A DNA stretch of 63,132 nucleotides from RGIG3009 sp045653425 (lineage in GTDB: Bacteria > Bacillota > Clostridia > Oscillospirales > Acutalibacteraceae): the NCBI GenBank assembly GCA_045653425.1, contig JAZOLU010000044.1:1-63132 (forward strand), written 5' to 3'. Below the pieces are notes generated by a model. That model was not told the origin of the DNA, searched no databases, and saw nothing but the letters and a program-made list of their open reading frames with translations. Within the stretch, counting starts at the first letter, position 1. Every line of letters begins with the position of its first letter. Position numbers and translations under genes: made by a program. Below, in pieces: positions 26,429 through 33,759 of this stretch.

Positions 26429-27286
26429 TTACAAACTCACTATCTCGCTGCCCACCAATGCGGTATATACACCGCGATTGGGTTCGTCCGCCAGTGCCAC
26501 GTAAACACCGGTAATATCCCGCGGTGGACCACCGCGCGCCCGCAACGTTACTTTGGCGGGAACAAAAGCGGGAAGCAACCCCTCGCCACCCACTGTGTGG
26601 TAAGGGATGTGCCTCAGGCGTGCGGCGGCGCGAGTGGTAACACCATCCTCGCGGTGCAACGCTTGCGAAAGCGGAAGCGGTAAATACGGCAGAAGTGCCT
26701 CTCGTTTTACCGGAATGACCGGCATTCCCGAAAACGGTTCACGCAAATGCAAACCGGTATCGTACAGTGCCACACATTCGCACGTACCGCAACCGTCGTC
26801 TATAACCACCGTGTATTCCAACGCCGCCGGTGAACGGTTGCCGGTAAAGCGGTCGTACAGCCACCCCGCGGCGTAACTTATTAACGCCAAACCGGTGAGC
26901 ATTAACGGAGAAATATCGCAGTACACCACGCCGTTGCGGGTGATAACCACATCGCTTTGCGTGACAAACCACAACGCGGTGACCAAGCCGGAAAACAACG
27001 CCGATACACAAAAAAGCACAAATGTACGGCGTATAAAGGCAGCCGCGGTGTACCACGGGAACGCCACCCGTATGAGCAGTGCCGCCACGGTAACGTTAAG
27101 TAATAACGAAAAAAACGCGGGCAAATTCAAAAAAATTTGGCAAGCGCACACACCTCCCACGGCGGCGGCCACCACCAAACGTCCACGGCGCGTGGGTAAA
27201 CGGAGCAAGCGGGCGGTGAGTGATAACAGCAGATAATCAATGACCCAGTTAAGAACAATCAACACATCCAGATAAATAACCGGCAT
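26429..27286 (-). CDS. spoIIGA: Sigma-E processing peptidase SpoIIGA
   Basis: SpoIIGA is a membrane-bound aspartic protease that removes the pro-sequence of sigma E. The 285-aa protein has five hydrophobic segments (about residues 5-22, 34-50, 55-75, 85-110, 125-145), then a soluble domain. The catalytic aspartate lies in ALYDTGLHLREPFSGMPVIPV (about residue 182). Family members usually read D-[ST]-G-N; here the last residue is Leu. It is immediately upstream of its substrate gene sigE. Confidence 0.95.
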   Translation of the reverse strand: MPVIYLDVLIVLNWVIDYLLLSLTARLLRLPTRRGRLVVAAAVGGVCACQIFLNLPAFFSLLLNVTVAALLIRVAFPWYTAAAFIRRTFVLFCVSALFSGLVTALWFVTQSDVVITRNGVVYCDISPLMLTGLALISYAAGWLYDRFTGNRSPAALEYTVVIDDGCGTCECVALYDTGLHLREPFSGMPVIPVKREALLPYLPLPLSQALHREDGVTTRAAARLRHIPYHTVGGEGLLPAFVPAKVTLRARGGPPRDITGVYVALADEPNRGVYTALVGSEIVSL

Positions 27287-27310
27287 AACTCACACCCCCG
27301 CGTACCATCC

Positions 27311-27344
27311 ATTATACGCGAAAAAAAGCAGAGAATTTGCCGAA
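27311..27344 (-). promoter_or_regulatory. Putative Spo0A-dependent promoter of spoIIGA-sigE
   Basis: A perfect TATAAT (-10, 27311-27316) on the minus strand has no normal -35. An 8/9 match to the Spo0A box (TTTGCCGAA versus TTTGTCGAA, plus strand) lies at 27336-27344 and covers the -35 position. The box begins 20 bp beyond the -10 edge, the same as upstream of spoIIE. This fits the known class of Spo0A-activated SigA promoters. Confidence 0.6.
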
Positions 27345-27441
27345 GCAGCGGTGACGCGAAAATTTTGAGCGGCAGGGGCGATTTCCCTTGTATTTTTTGA
27401 AAAAGAATGGTGCAGTAATAAGTATAAAGGAGGTTTTTTCT

Positions 27442-28008
27442 ATGAAAAAAGGATTAATTATCACATTATCGGCAATTGCCGTATTGCTTGTTTTGGTGTT
27501 TGTGTTGGTTGGCTCGTACAACGGGTTGGTGGATTCCGAAACGCAGGTAGACGCCAAGCAGGCCACCATTGACACCATGCTTACCCGCCGTGCCGATTTA
27601 ATTCCCAATTTGGTGAGCACGGTAAAGGGGTATGCGGCACACGAAGAAGAAATTTTTACCGCTGTGGCTAACGCGCGTGCCAAATTGGCGGGTAGTGCTA
27701 CCACGGAAGATAAGTTGGAAGCCAACGCGGAGTTGGATTCCGCGCTGAGCCGCTTGTTGGTGGTTGTGGAAAATTATCCCGACCTAAAAGCCAGCACACA
27801 GTTTACGGCGTTGATGGACCAGTTGGAAGGTGCTGAAAACCGCATTTCCACGGCGCGTGTGGACTACAACGACGCAGTGGCGGTGTACAACAAAAAGTTG
27901 CGTCGCTTCCCCACCAATTTGATTGCCGGTATGTTTGGTTTTGAAAAGCGCGATATGTACGAAGCCCCTGCCGATGACCAACAAACGCCGATTGTGGATT
28001 TTAGTTGA
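27442..28008 (+). CDS. LemA family protein
   Basis: A 188-aa membrane-anchored LemA-family protein. It has one N-terminal transmembrane helix (about residues 5-25), then the conserved helical core starting YNGLVDSETQVDAKQATIDTML, with RRADLIPNLVSTVKGYAAHE and VENYPDLKAS, and it ends near FGFEKRDMYEAP. LemA proteins are usually encoded beside a TPM-domain protein, as here with 8 nt between the genes. The molecular function is unclear. The ATG at 27442 follows AAAGGAGG. Confidence 0.95.
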   Translation: MKKGLIITLSAIAVLLVLVFVLVGSYNGLVDSETQVDAKQATIDTMLTRRADLIPNLVSTVKGYAAHEEEIFTAVANARAKLAGSATTEDKLEANAELDSALSRLLVVVENYPDLKASTQFTALMDQLEGAENRISTARVDYNDAVAVYNKKLRRFPTNLIAGMFGFEKRDMYEAPADDQQTPIVDFS

Positions 28009-28016
28009 GGTAACCA

Positions 28017-28769
28017 ATGAAATGTGCTAAAACAGCCGCCGTTCTTGTAGCGGTACTGTTGTTACTTGCTCTGCCGACGGCGGCGTTGTCTCTGCCCTCG
28101 CCCACCGACCGCTTTTTTGTAAACGATTTTGCGGGTGTGCTTTCTGACCAAGCGGAAGATGCCATTTACGCCGCGGGGGTGCAACTGTTCGAAAAAACCG
28201 GTGCACAGGCGGTGGCCGTTACGGTGACATCGCTGGATAATGCCTCAATTAGGGATTATGCACTCAAATTGGGGCGCGACTGGGGCATTGGCGACAAGGA
28301 AAAGGATACCGGCGTGTTGTTATTGCTTGCCGTGGAAGACCGTGAAGTGTGTATTGAGGTGGGCTACGGCTTGGAAGGCGCGCTCACAGATGCGAAAACC
28401 GGCATTTTGCAGGACCATTACGCGGTTCCCGCTTTGGGAAATGACGATTTTGAAACCGGTATGCGGGACACCTACCAAGCCATTGTGAACGAGGTGTACT
28501 TGGAGTTTGGTATGGAAGCCGACCCCAATTATGTGCCGGCGGACGAATTGGAAAGCGGAAATGCCGTGGTTGAAATCGGCTCGCTGGTGGTGTTTGTTGT
28601 CGTTCTCCTGTTGCTTTCACGGCGCGGCGGGTTGTTTCCGTTCTTCTTTTTTGGCGGACGCTTCGGCGGTTACCGCGGCGGAGGTTCCTCCGGCGGTGGG
28701 TTTGGCGGTGGAGGATTCCGCGGTGGCGGCGGCAGTTTTGGCGGCGGTGGTTCCTCCCGCGGGTTTTAA
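28017..28769 (+). CDS. TPM domain protein (YgcG-like), Gly-rich C-terminus
   Basis: A 250-aa exported protein: signal peptide (residues 1-25), TPM domain (about 30-155) with VNDFAGVLSDQAEDAIYAAG and the conserved WGIGDKEKDTGVLLLLA and GYGLEGALTD, a transmembrane helix (about 185-200), and a glycine-rich tail (about 215-250). TPM-domain proteins of this type pair with LemA and have been linked to membrane stress or repair, but no firm activity is known for this one. It follows LemA in the same operon. Confidence 0.93.
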   Translation: MKCAKTAAVLVAVLLLLALPTAALSLPSPTDRFFVNDFAGVLSDQAEDAIYAAGVQLFEKTGAQAVAVTVTSLDNASIRDYALKLGRDWGIGDKEKDTGVLLLLAVEDREVCIEVGYGLEGALTDAKTGILQDHYAVPALGNDDFETGMRDTYQAIVNEVYLEFGMEADPNYVPADELESGNAVVEIGSLVVFVVVLLLLSRRGGLFPFFFFGGRFGGYRGGGSSGGGFGGGGFRGGGGSFGGGGSSRGF

Positions 28770-28800
28770 AACAATATGGATAAACCCAAGGAAATTAACA

Positions 28801-28845
28801 AAACAACCGGTGCGCCTTGCAAAAGGCACACCGGTTGTTTTGTTG
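28801..28845 (+). terminator. Terminator of the LemA-TPM operon
   Basis: A long stem (arms 28801-28818 and 28823-28840, one mismatch) is followed by TTTTGTTG. Confidence 0.85.
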
Positions 28846-28869
28846 CTAACGCTGAAACATTACAAAAAG

Positions 28870-28895
28870 AAAACCGCCCTTTTCAGAGCGGTTTT
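28870..28895 (-). terminator. Terminator of the zinc-ribbon gene
   Basis: An 8-bp stem AAAACCGC / GCGGTTTT with a 10-nt loop and T-rich tail on the minus strand lies just after the zinc-ribbon gene. Confidence 0.75.
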
Positions 28896-28904
28896 GGAAA
28901 ACAA

Positions 28905-29183
28905 TTAGTTTTCGCCTCTCATGCTGGCAAAGCACTCGCTGCAGTATACCGGGCGGTCCTCACGGGGTTTGAAGGGAACCTTCGCCTCTTTACCGCAGTT
29001 GGCGCAGATGGCTACGTGCATTTCACGTTCCGGTCTCGCCGCGTTTTTGCGAGCAGTGCGGCACTCTTTGCAACGCTGGGGCTCGTTCACAAAGCCTTTC
29101 TCAGCGTAGAATTCTTGCTCACCGGCGGTGAACACGAATTCCGCTCCGCATTCCTTGCATACCAGGGTCTTGTCTTCGTACAT
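28905..29183 (-). CDS. Small double zinc-ribbon protein
   Basis: A 92-aa protein with two treble-clef or ribbon-type zinc sites. Cys pairs CKEC and CKEC (residues 9-12 and 38-41) flank the conserved AEFVFTAGEQEFYAEKGF, and a second set is CANC (about 60) and CSEC (about 81). The first half matches the widespread 'probable zinc-ribbon' domain of Clostridia. Function is unknown; nucleic-acid or protein binding is possible. The gene stands alone with its own terminator and a structured 5' leader. Confidence 0.88.
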   Translation of the reverse strand: MYEDKTLVCKECGAEFVFTAGEQEFYAEKGFVNEPQRCKECRTARKNAARPEREMHVAICANCGKEAKVPFKPREDRPVYCSECFASMRGEN

Positions 29184-29207
29184 GTGTTTTACCTCGCTTT
29201 AATGTAT

Positions 29208-29276
29208 TTTGCCCAGCGACGTAATTAAGACCGACACCTTTGCAAGCAACGTTCTTAGTTCAGCTACTCGGGCAAA
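29208..29276 (-). ncRNA. Structured 5' leader of the zinc-ribbon gene (candidate cis-regulatory RNA)
   Basis: On the minus strand the 69-nt segment is closed by a 7-bp perfect stem TTTGCCC / GGGCAAA. Inside are a second stem (AACTAAGA / TCTTAATT, one mismatch) and a small apical TTGC / GCAA pairing, with unpaired purine-rich joints (GAGTAGC). The start codon follows 25 nt downstream. I could not match it to a known riboswitch class, so this is a candidate only. Confidence 0.45.
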
Positions 29277-29293
29277 TTGTATTTGCACAACGG

Positions 29294-29938
29294 CTATGCC
29301 GTTTGTGTCCGTAAAGAAAACAGGGGCGCCAGTTTGCGGCGCAGGCGTTGAAGCGCGTTATCCACCGCTTTGCGGCTGATGGATAAGTCGGTGGCGATTT
29401 CCGCGTACGAATACGCACCGAGATAACGCATTAACACCTGATACTCCAACGCGGTAAGAACCGAGCGGAGGTGTGTGTGCAACGCTTCCAATTCCTCCCG
29501 CTGTACCAGCAAGGTGGCCGGATCCCCCTCCGTTTCTGTGGGAAAGGAAGGCTCGTCCTCCTCACAAAGAGGAAGGCAGAGGGTGTTGGGCGCGCGGCGC
29601 AGAGCCGATACCATACGATTCCGCATACACACGCAAGCGTAGGTGCTGAACGTGGCATCCGCATCGGCACGGTAGGTGCGCACCGCCGAAAGCAGACCGA
29701 GCAAACCTTCTTGCACCAAATCTTCCGCTTCCAGCGTTGAGGCGTTGCCGTATTTTACCGATAGGCGGTGAAGCATCCCGGAAAAACGAGACACCAAACC
29801 GGCAAAAGCCTGTTCATCGCCGGCGCGCGCCAAAGCCGCCAACGAGCCATCACTGAGCGACCCATCGGCGGGGACAACCGGCAGCAAAGACAACGCGTTC
29901 ACCTCACGCCATACATCCGAAAATAGTTCATACCTCAT
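29294..29938 (-). CDS. Sigma-70 family RNA polymerase sigma factor (SigH-like)
   Basis: A sigma factor of up to 214 aa with region 2 (AEDLVQEGLLGLLSAVRTY, TFSTYACVCMRNRMVSAL) and region 4 (LGAYSYAEIATDLSISRKAVDNALQRLRRKL) but no region 3, like SigH/Spo0H and ECF-type factors. Wording around VQEGLLGL and ISRKAVDNALQR is closest to SigH. The upstream SigA promoter lies so close that the transcript would begin near the ATG at 29938. Translation may instead start at the in-frame TTG at 29893, which has a GAGGTG site at good distance and would give 199 aa. Confidence 0.87.
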   Translation of the reverse strand: MRYELFSDVWREVNALSLLPVVPADGSLSDGSLAALARAGDEQAFAGLVSRFSGMLHRLSVKYGNASTLEAEDLVQEGLLGLLSAVRTYRADADATFSTYACVCMRNRMVSALRRAPNTLCLPLCEEDEPSFPTETEGDPATLLVQREELEALHTHLRSVLTALEYQVLMRYLGAYSYAEIATDLSISRKAVDNALQRLRRKLAPLFSLRTQTA

Positions 29939-29940
29939 CC

Positions 29941-29969
29941 AGTATATCTTGTATTTTTGAAAATGTCAA
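29941..29969 (-). promoter_or_regulatory. Strong SigA promoter before the SigH-like gene
   Basis: TTGACA (29964-29969) and TATACT (29941-29946) with 17-bp spacing on the minus strand lie only 2 nt from the first ATG of the gene. Confidence 0.75.
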
Positions 29970-30039
29970 CACTTCTTTTTAAAAAAATATCCAAAAATGT
30001 TAAAAAAATATAACAGTTAAGGGAATTTTTCACAATTTT

Positions 30040-31455
30040 CTACAAATTGACAGGGTTTTGTTCCTTTTTTGACAAAAATTCGTGAATGGAACGCGCCGCT
30101 TTTTTTCCCGCGCCCATGGCCAAAATAACGGTGGCGGCACCGGTAACCGCATCACCACCGGCATACACGCCCTCGCGGGTGGTGCGCAAAGTATCCTCCT
30201 CTACCACCAAGCAGCCGCGGCGGTTGGTTTCCAGCCCCGCTGTGGTACGGCGCAACAACGGATTGGGCGCATTGCCCACCGCCGCAATCACCATATCCAC
30301 CGCCAGCCGATGGTTACTGCCCGCCACCGCCTGCGGGCGGCGACGGCCGGATTCATCCGGTTCGCCCAACTGCATGGCGACACATTCCAGTTCACTGACA
30401 AACCCGTCTTCCCCGCCGTGCACGGCAACCGGCGCGGTAAGAAACCGAAACGCAACGCCTTCTTCCTTGGCGTGGTGGATTTCTTCGGCGCGGGCGGGCA
30501 TTTCTTCTTCGCCGCGGCGGTACACCACCGTCACTTCTTCGGCACCCAACCGTTTGGCACAACGCGCGGCATCCATTGCCACGTTGCCGCCGCCCACCAC
30601 CGCCACGCGCCGAGCGCGTTGCACCGGTGTGTCGTAATCGTCACGGTACGCTTTCATTAAATTAATACGCGTTAAAAACTCATTGGCAGACAAAACGCCC
30701 AGCAAATCCTCGCCGGGGATGCCCAAAAACTGCGGCAAGCCGGCGCCACTCCCGATAAACACCGCTTCATACCCGCGCTCAAACAACTCATCCACCGACA
30801 GAATTTGACCGATAACCATATTGGTTTGAAAATCCACACCCGCGCGGCGCAAACCGTCAATTTCCTGCTGAACAATGGTTTTGGGCAAACGGAATTCGGG
30901 AATACCGTACATCAGTACCCCGCCGGCGGTGTGAAGCGCCTCAAGCACCGTGACATCATACCCCAAACGGTTGAGGTCACCCGCACAGGTAAGCCCCGCC
31001 GGACCGGAACCGATGACCGCCACGCGGTGGCCGTTGCCGGAAAAAGACGGTACTTCCTGCTCCGTTGTATGGTGGCGGTGCCAGTCTGCGGCAAAGCGTT
31101 CCAGCCGACCAATGCCCACCGGCTCGCCCTTAACACCACGTACACAACGGGATTCGCACTGCGTTTCCTGCGGGCAAACGCGCCCGCACACGGCGGGTAA
31201 GGCGTTGGTTTTATGAATAATACCGTAAGCATCCTCAAACTGCCCCTCACGAATGGCGGCAATAAAATCCGGAATGTTCACGTTAACGGGACATCCTTGC
31301 ACGCACGGCCGCGTTTTACAGTTTAAGCAACGCTGCGCCTCCCCCATTGCCATTTCCACCGTGTAGCCCAGTGCAACCTCGTCAAAATTTGTGGCACGCA
31401 CGGACGGTTCTTGCTCCGGCATGGGTGTTTTTTGTGGTTGTTGGTTAATGCTCAT
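30040..31455 (-). CDS. nfnB: NfnB: NADPH-binding large subunit of ferredoxin:NADP oxidoreductase (GltA-like)
   Basis: This is the large flavoprotein subunit of the electron-bifurcating NADH-dependent reduced ferredoxin:NADP+ oxidoreductase. The 471-aa protein has N-terminal [4Fe-4S] ligands (CLNCKTRPCVQGCP and CGRVCPQETQCESRC), an FAD-binding motif GSGPAGLTCAGDLNRLGYDVTVLE, and an NADPH-binding motif VVGGGNVAMDAARCAKRLG. It resembles the small subunit of glutamate synthase and is often annotated gltA. The adjacent NfnA gene, overlapping by 11 nt, makes NfnAB the better call; no glutamate synthase large subunit is nearby. Confidence 0.92.
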   Translation of the reverse strand: MSINQQPQKTPMPEQEPSVRATNFDEVALGYTVEMAMGEAQRCLNCKTRPCVQGCPVNVNIPDFIAAIREGQFEDAYGIIHKTNALPAVCGRVCPQETQCESRCVRGVKGEPVGIGRLERFAADWHRHHTTEQEVPSFSGNGHRVAVIGSGPAGLTCAGDLNRLGYDVTVLEALHTAGGVLMYGIPEFRLPKTIVQQEIDGLRRAGVDFQTNMVIGQILSVDELFERGYEAVFIGSGAGLPQFLGIPGEDLLGVLSANEFLTRINLMKAYRDDYDTPVQRARRVAVVGGGNVAMDAARCAKRLGAEEVTVVYRRGEEEMPARAEEIHHAKEEGVAFRFLTAPVAVHGGEDGFVSELECVAMQLGEPDESGRRRPQAVAGSNHRLAVDMVIAAVGNAPNPLLRRTTAGLETNRRGCLVVEEDTLRTTREGVYAGGDAVTGAATVILAMGAGKKAARSIHEFLSKKEQNPVNL

Positions 31456-32284
31456 CGCGTTGTTCCTCCCAAAAAGCCATTCGACAAGCGTGCTCCTGCT
31501 CCCGATACAAGTTCAGGCGTTTTGCAGAGCCCTCCCAGTCAATGGCGTGAGCATCGAATTCCGGCCCGTCCACGCAGGCGAACTTGGTTTCGCCGCCCAC
31601 GGTTAAGCGGCATCCGCCGCACATACCGGTGCCGTCAATCATTACCGGGTTCATAGACACAATGGTTTTAATACCATACGGGCGAGTAACCTCTGCCACG
31701 GCACGCATCATCGGCAACGGACCGATGGCGATAACCAAATCATACGATTCCCCTGCTTCCAGCAATTCCTGCAATTTAACGGTAACAAACCCCTTGTTGC
31801 CGTTGGAACCGTCGTCTGTCATAACAAACAAACGCGTGCTCACTTCGCCCAGTTCTTGTTCCAGCATAACAATATCGCTGTTGCGAAAACCGGCTATCAT
31901 ATCCACGTGAGCACCCAAACGGTGCAGCGCCTTGGCTTCGGGATACGCAATAGCGCAACCCACGCCGCCGCCGATAACCGCCACACGGCGGTACCCCGCC
32001 AGTTCGGTGGCACGACCCAGCGGCCCCACCACGTCCAGCACGGCATCGCCTACCGAAAGCGTGTCCAACAAGTCGGTGGTTTTGCCCACTTTTTGGTACA
32101 TAATGGTAATGGTGCCGCGTTCGGGGTTTTGGTCCGCCAATGTCAGCGGAATACGCTCGCCCGTTTCATTCACGCGCAAAATGACAAACTGCCCCGCTTT
32201 GCCTTTGGCGGCAATGAGCGGTGCCTCAATTTCCATTAACGAAACGAACGCATTGAGCGCCCGTTTATTTACCACGATAAACAT
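31445..32284 (-). CDS. nfnA: NfnA: NADH/ferredoxin-reductase subunit of NfnAB
   Basis: The small subunit of NfnAB is a ferredoxin-NADP reductase-like flavoprotein with a C-terminal [2Fe-2S] site. The 279-aa product has an FAD-binding beta-barrel (about 1-95), the NAD-binding segment VIGGGVGCAIAYPEAKAL (about 103-120), and the cluster region MCGGCRLTVGGETKFACVDGP near residue 225. The ATG at 32284 begins MFIVVNKRAL and was chosen by family alignment; a longer frame upstream overlaps the trkH stop region. It lies 14 nt after trkH and directly before nfnB. Confidence 0.92.
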   Translation of the reverse strand: MFIVVNKRALNAFVSLMEIEAPLIAAKGKAGQFVILRVNETGERIPLTLADQNPERGTITIMYQKVGKTTDLLDTLSVGDAVLDVVGPLGRATELAGYRRVAVIGGGVGCAIAYPEAKALHRLGAHVDMIAGFRNSDIVMLEQELGEVSTRLFVMTDDGSNGNKGFVTVKLQELLEAGESYDLVIAIGPLPMMRAVAEVTRPYGIKTIVSMNPVMIDGTGMCGGCRLTVGGETKFACVDGPEFDAHAIDWEGSAKRLNLYREQEHACRMAFWEEQRDEH

Positions 32285-32298
32285 TGCATTTTCTTCCT

Positions 32299-33747
32299 TT
32301 ACGCGTGCTTTTTTGTCCAAGTGGACGGAGAAAAAATGACCAACAGCGGATAAATTTCCAAACGGCCGAGCAACATTGCCGCCGTTAACACCAGTTTGGA
32401 GAACACGGAATAATCCGCATAACTGGAAGCGGGACCCACGCCCGCCAAACCGGGCCCAACGTTGTTAAAGCAGGCAATGGCGGCTGTCAGATTGGTTTCT
32501 AAGTCAAACCGTTCCAGCGATACCATTAAAAACGTGGCGACCAGACACAAAGCATACATCGCAAAATACGCGCTGACACCGGCAAGCGTTTGGTCATCCA
32601 CTTTTTTGCCTTCCAACCGCACGCCGCCTACCGAGCGCGGGTGCACCATTCGCTGAATGTCGCGCCGAATGGTTTTTACCAGCATCATCACGCGGGACAA
32701 CTTAAGGCCGCCAGCCGTTGAACCGGCGCAAGCACCCATACACATTAGTATTACCAATATGGCTTTGGAGAACGAGGGCCACAAATCAAAATTGGTGGTG
32801 GCGTAGCCGGTGGTTGTCATTATGGACGCCACTTGGAATGCCGCGTGGCGCACCGCCTCCGACAGCACCGGAAACTGCGGCAAAATGTTCCACGTAATTG
32901 CCACCACTGCCACGGCGACAATGCCAAAATAACACCACATTTCGCTGCTGCGCAAGGCGCTGCGCACGCGGCGCATCCACAAAAGTTGGTAAACGTTGAA
33001 ATTAACGCCGAATATCAGCATAAAGATGGTAATGACCCACTGCGAATAAGCACTATATTCCCCCAAGCCGCTGGCGGCAATGGAAAAACCGCCCGTGCCC
33101 GCCGTGCCGAAGGTAAGCACCGTGCTGTCGAACAACGGCATACCGCCGCACAGTAAAAACACAATTTGGATTGCCGTTAGGCAAAGGTAAATAATATACA
33201 GCGTTTTAGCGGTTTCGCTGAGGCGCGGTACCAATTTACCGATAATGGGCCCCGGCATTTCCGCCCGCAAAATGTGAATGGAACGGCCGGATTCCGCGGG
33301 CAAAATCGCCATCATAAACACAATAATGCCCATACCGCCAATCCAGTGCGTAAAACTACGCCAAAAAAGCAAACCACGGCTGAGCACCGACGGGTCCGGT
33401 AAAACGGAAGCACCGGTGGTGGTGAAGCCGCTGACGGTTTCAAACAACGCGTCCACGTACGACGGAATTTGACCGCTGATAAAGAACGGTAAGGCACCGA
33501 TAAGCGACAGTGCCACCCACGACAACGCCACACTGGCCAAACCGCCGCGGGCAAAAATCAAGCGGTCGCCGCGGCGATTGATGAACGTGAGTACTGAACC
33601 GAGCAACAACGCCACCAACACCGTGACGGCAAACGCCCCGGTGCAGGATTCGCGATAATATAACGATACCAAAAGCGGCAACAGCAGCAGTGCCGCTTCC
33701 AGTTGAATGATTCGCCCCACGGTGTGGAATACCACGCGACGATTCAT
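32299..33747 (-). CDS. trkH: TrkH/KtrB-family potassium channel subunit
   Basis: The membrane subunit of a K+ uptake system, with repeated membrane-pore-membrane units. The 482-aa product has about ten hydrophobic helices and selectivity-filter-like segments (SGFTTTGASVL, GTAGTGGFSIA, MTTTGYATTNFDLWP and NNVGPGLAGVG) that carry the glycines expected in each pore loop. The ATG at 33747 is 12 nt after trkA and follows AAGGAGTGA. It pairs with the TrkA regulator upstream, and the Nfn genes follow. Confidence 0.95.
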   Translation of the reverse strand: MNRRVVFHTVGRIIQLEAALLLLPLLVSLYYRESCTGAFAVTVLVALLLGSVLTFINRRGDRLIFARGGLASVALSWVALSLIGALPFFISGQIPSYVDALFETVSGFTTTGASVLPDPSVLSRGLLFWRSFTHWIGGMGIIVFMMAILPAESGRSIHILRAEMPGPIIGKLVPRLSETAKTLYIIYLCLTAIQIVFLLCGGMPLFDSTVLTFGTAGTGGFSIAASGLGEYSAYSQWVITIFMLIFGVNFNVYQLLWMRRVRSALRSSEMWCYFGIVAVAVVAITWNILPQFPVLSEAVRHAAFQVASIMTTTGYATTNFDLWPSFSKAILVILMCMGACAGSTAGGLKLSRVMMLVKTIRRDIQRMVHPRSVGGVRLEGKKVDDQTLAGVSAYFAMYALCLVATFLMVSLERFDLETNLTAAIACFNNVGPGLAGVGPASSYADYSVFSKLVLTAAMLLGRLEIYPLLVIFSPSTWTKKHA

Positions 33748-33759
33748 AGCGGTCACTCC

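Noticed and set aside
30040..31455. Glutamate synthase small subunit (gltD) assignment
   Set aside because: No large subunit is nearby, while the overlapping FNR-like gene fits the NfnAB pair.
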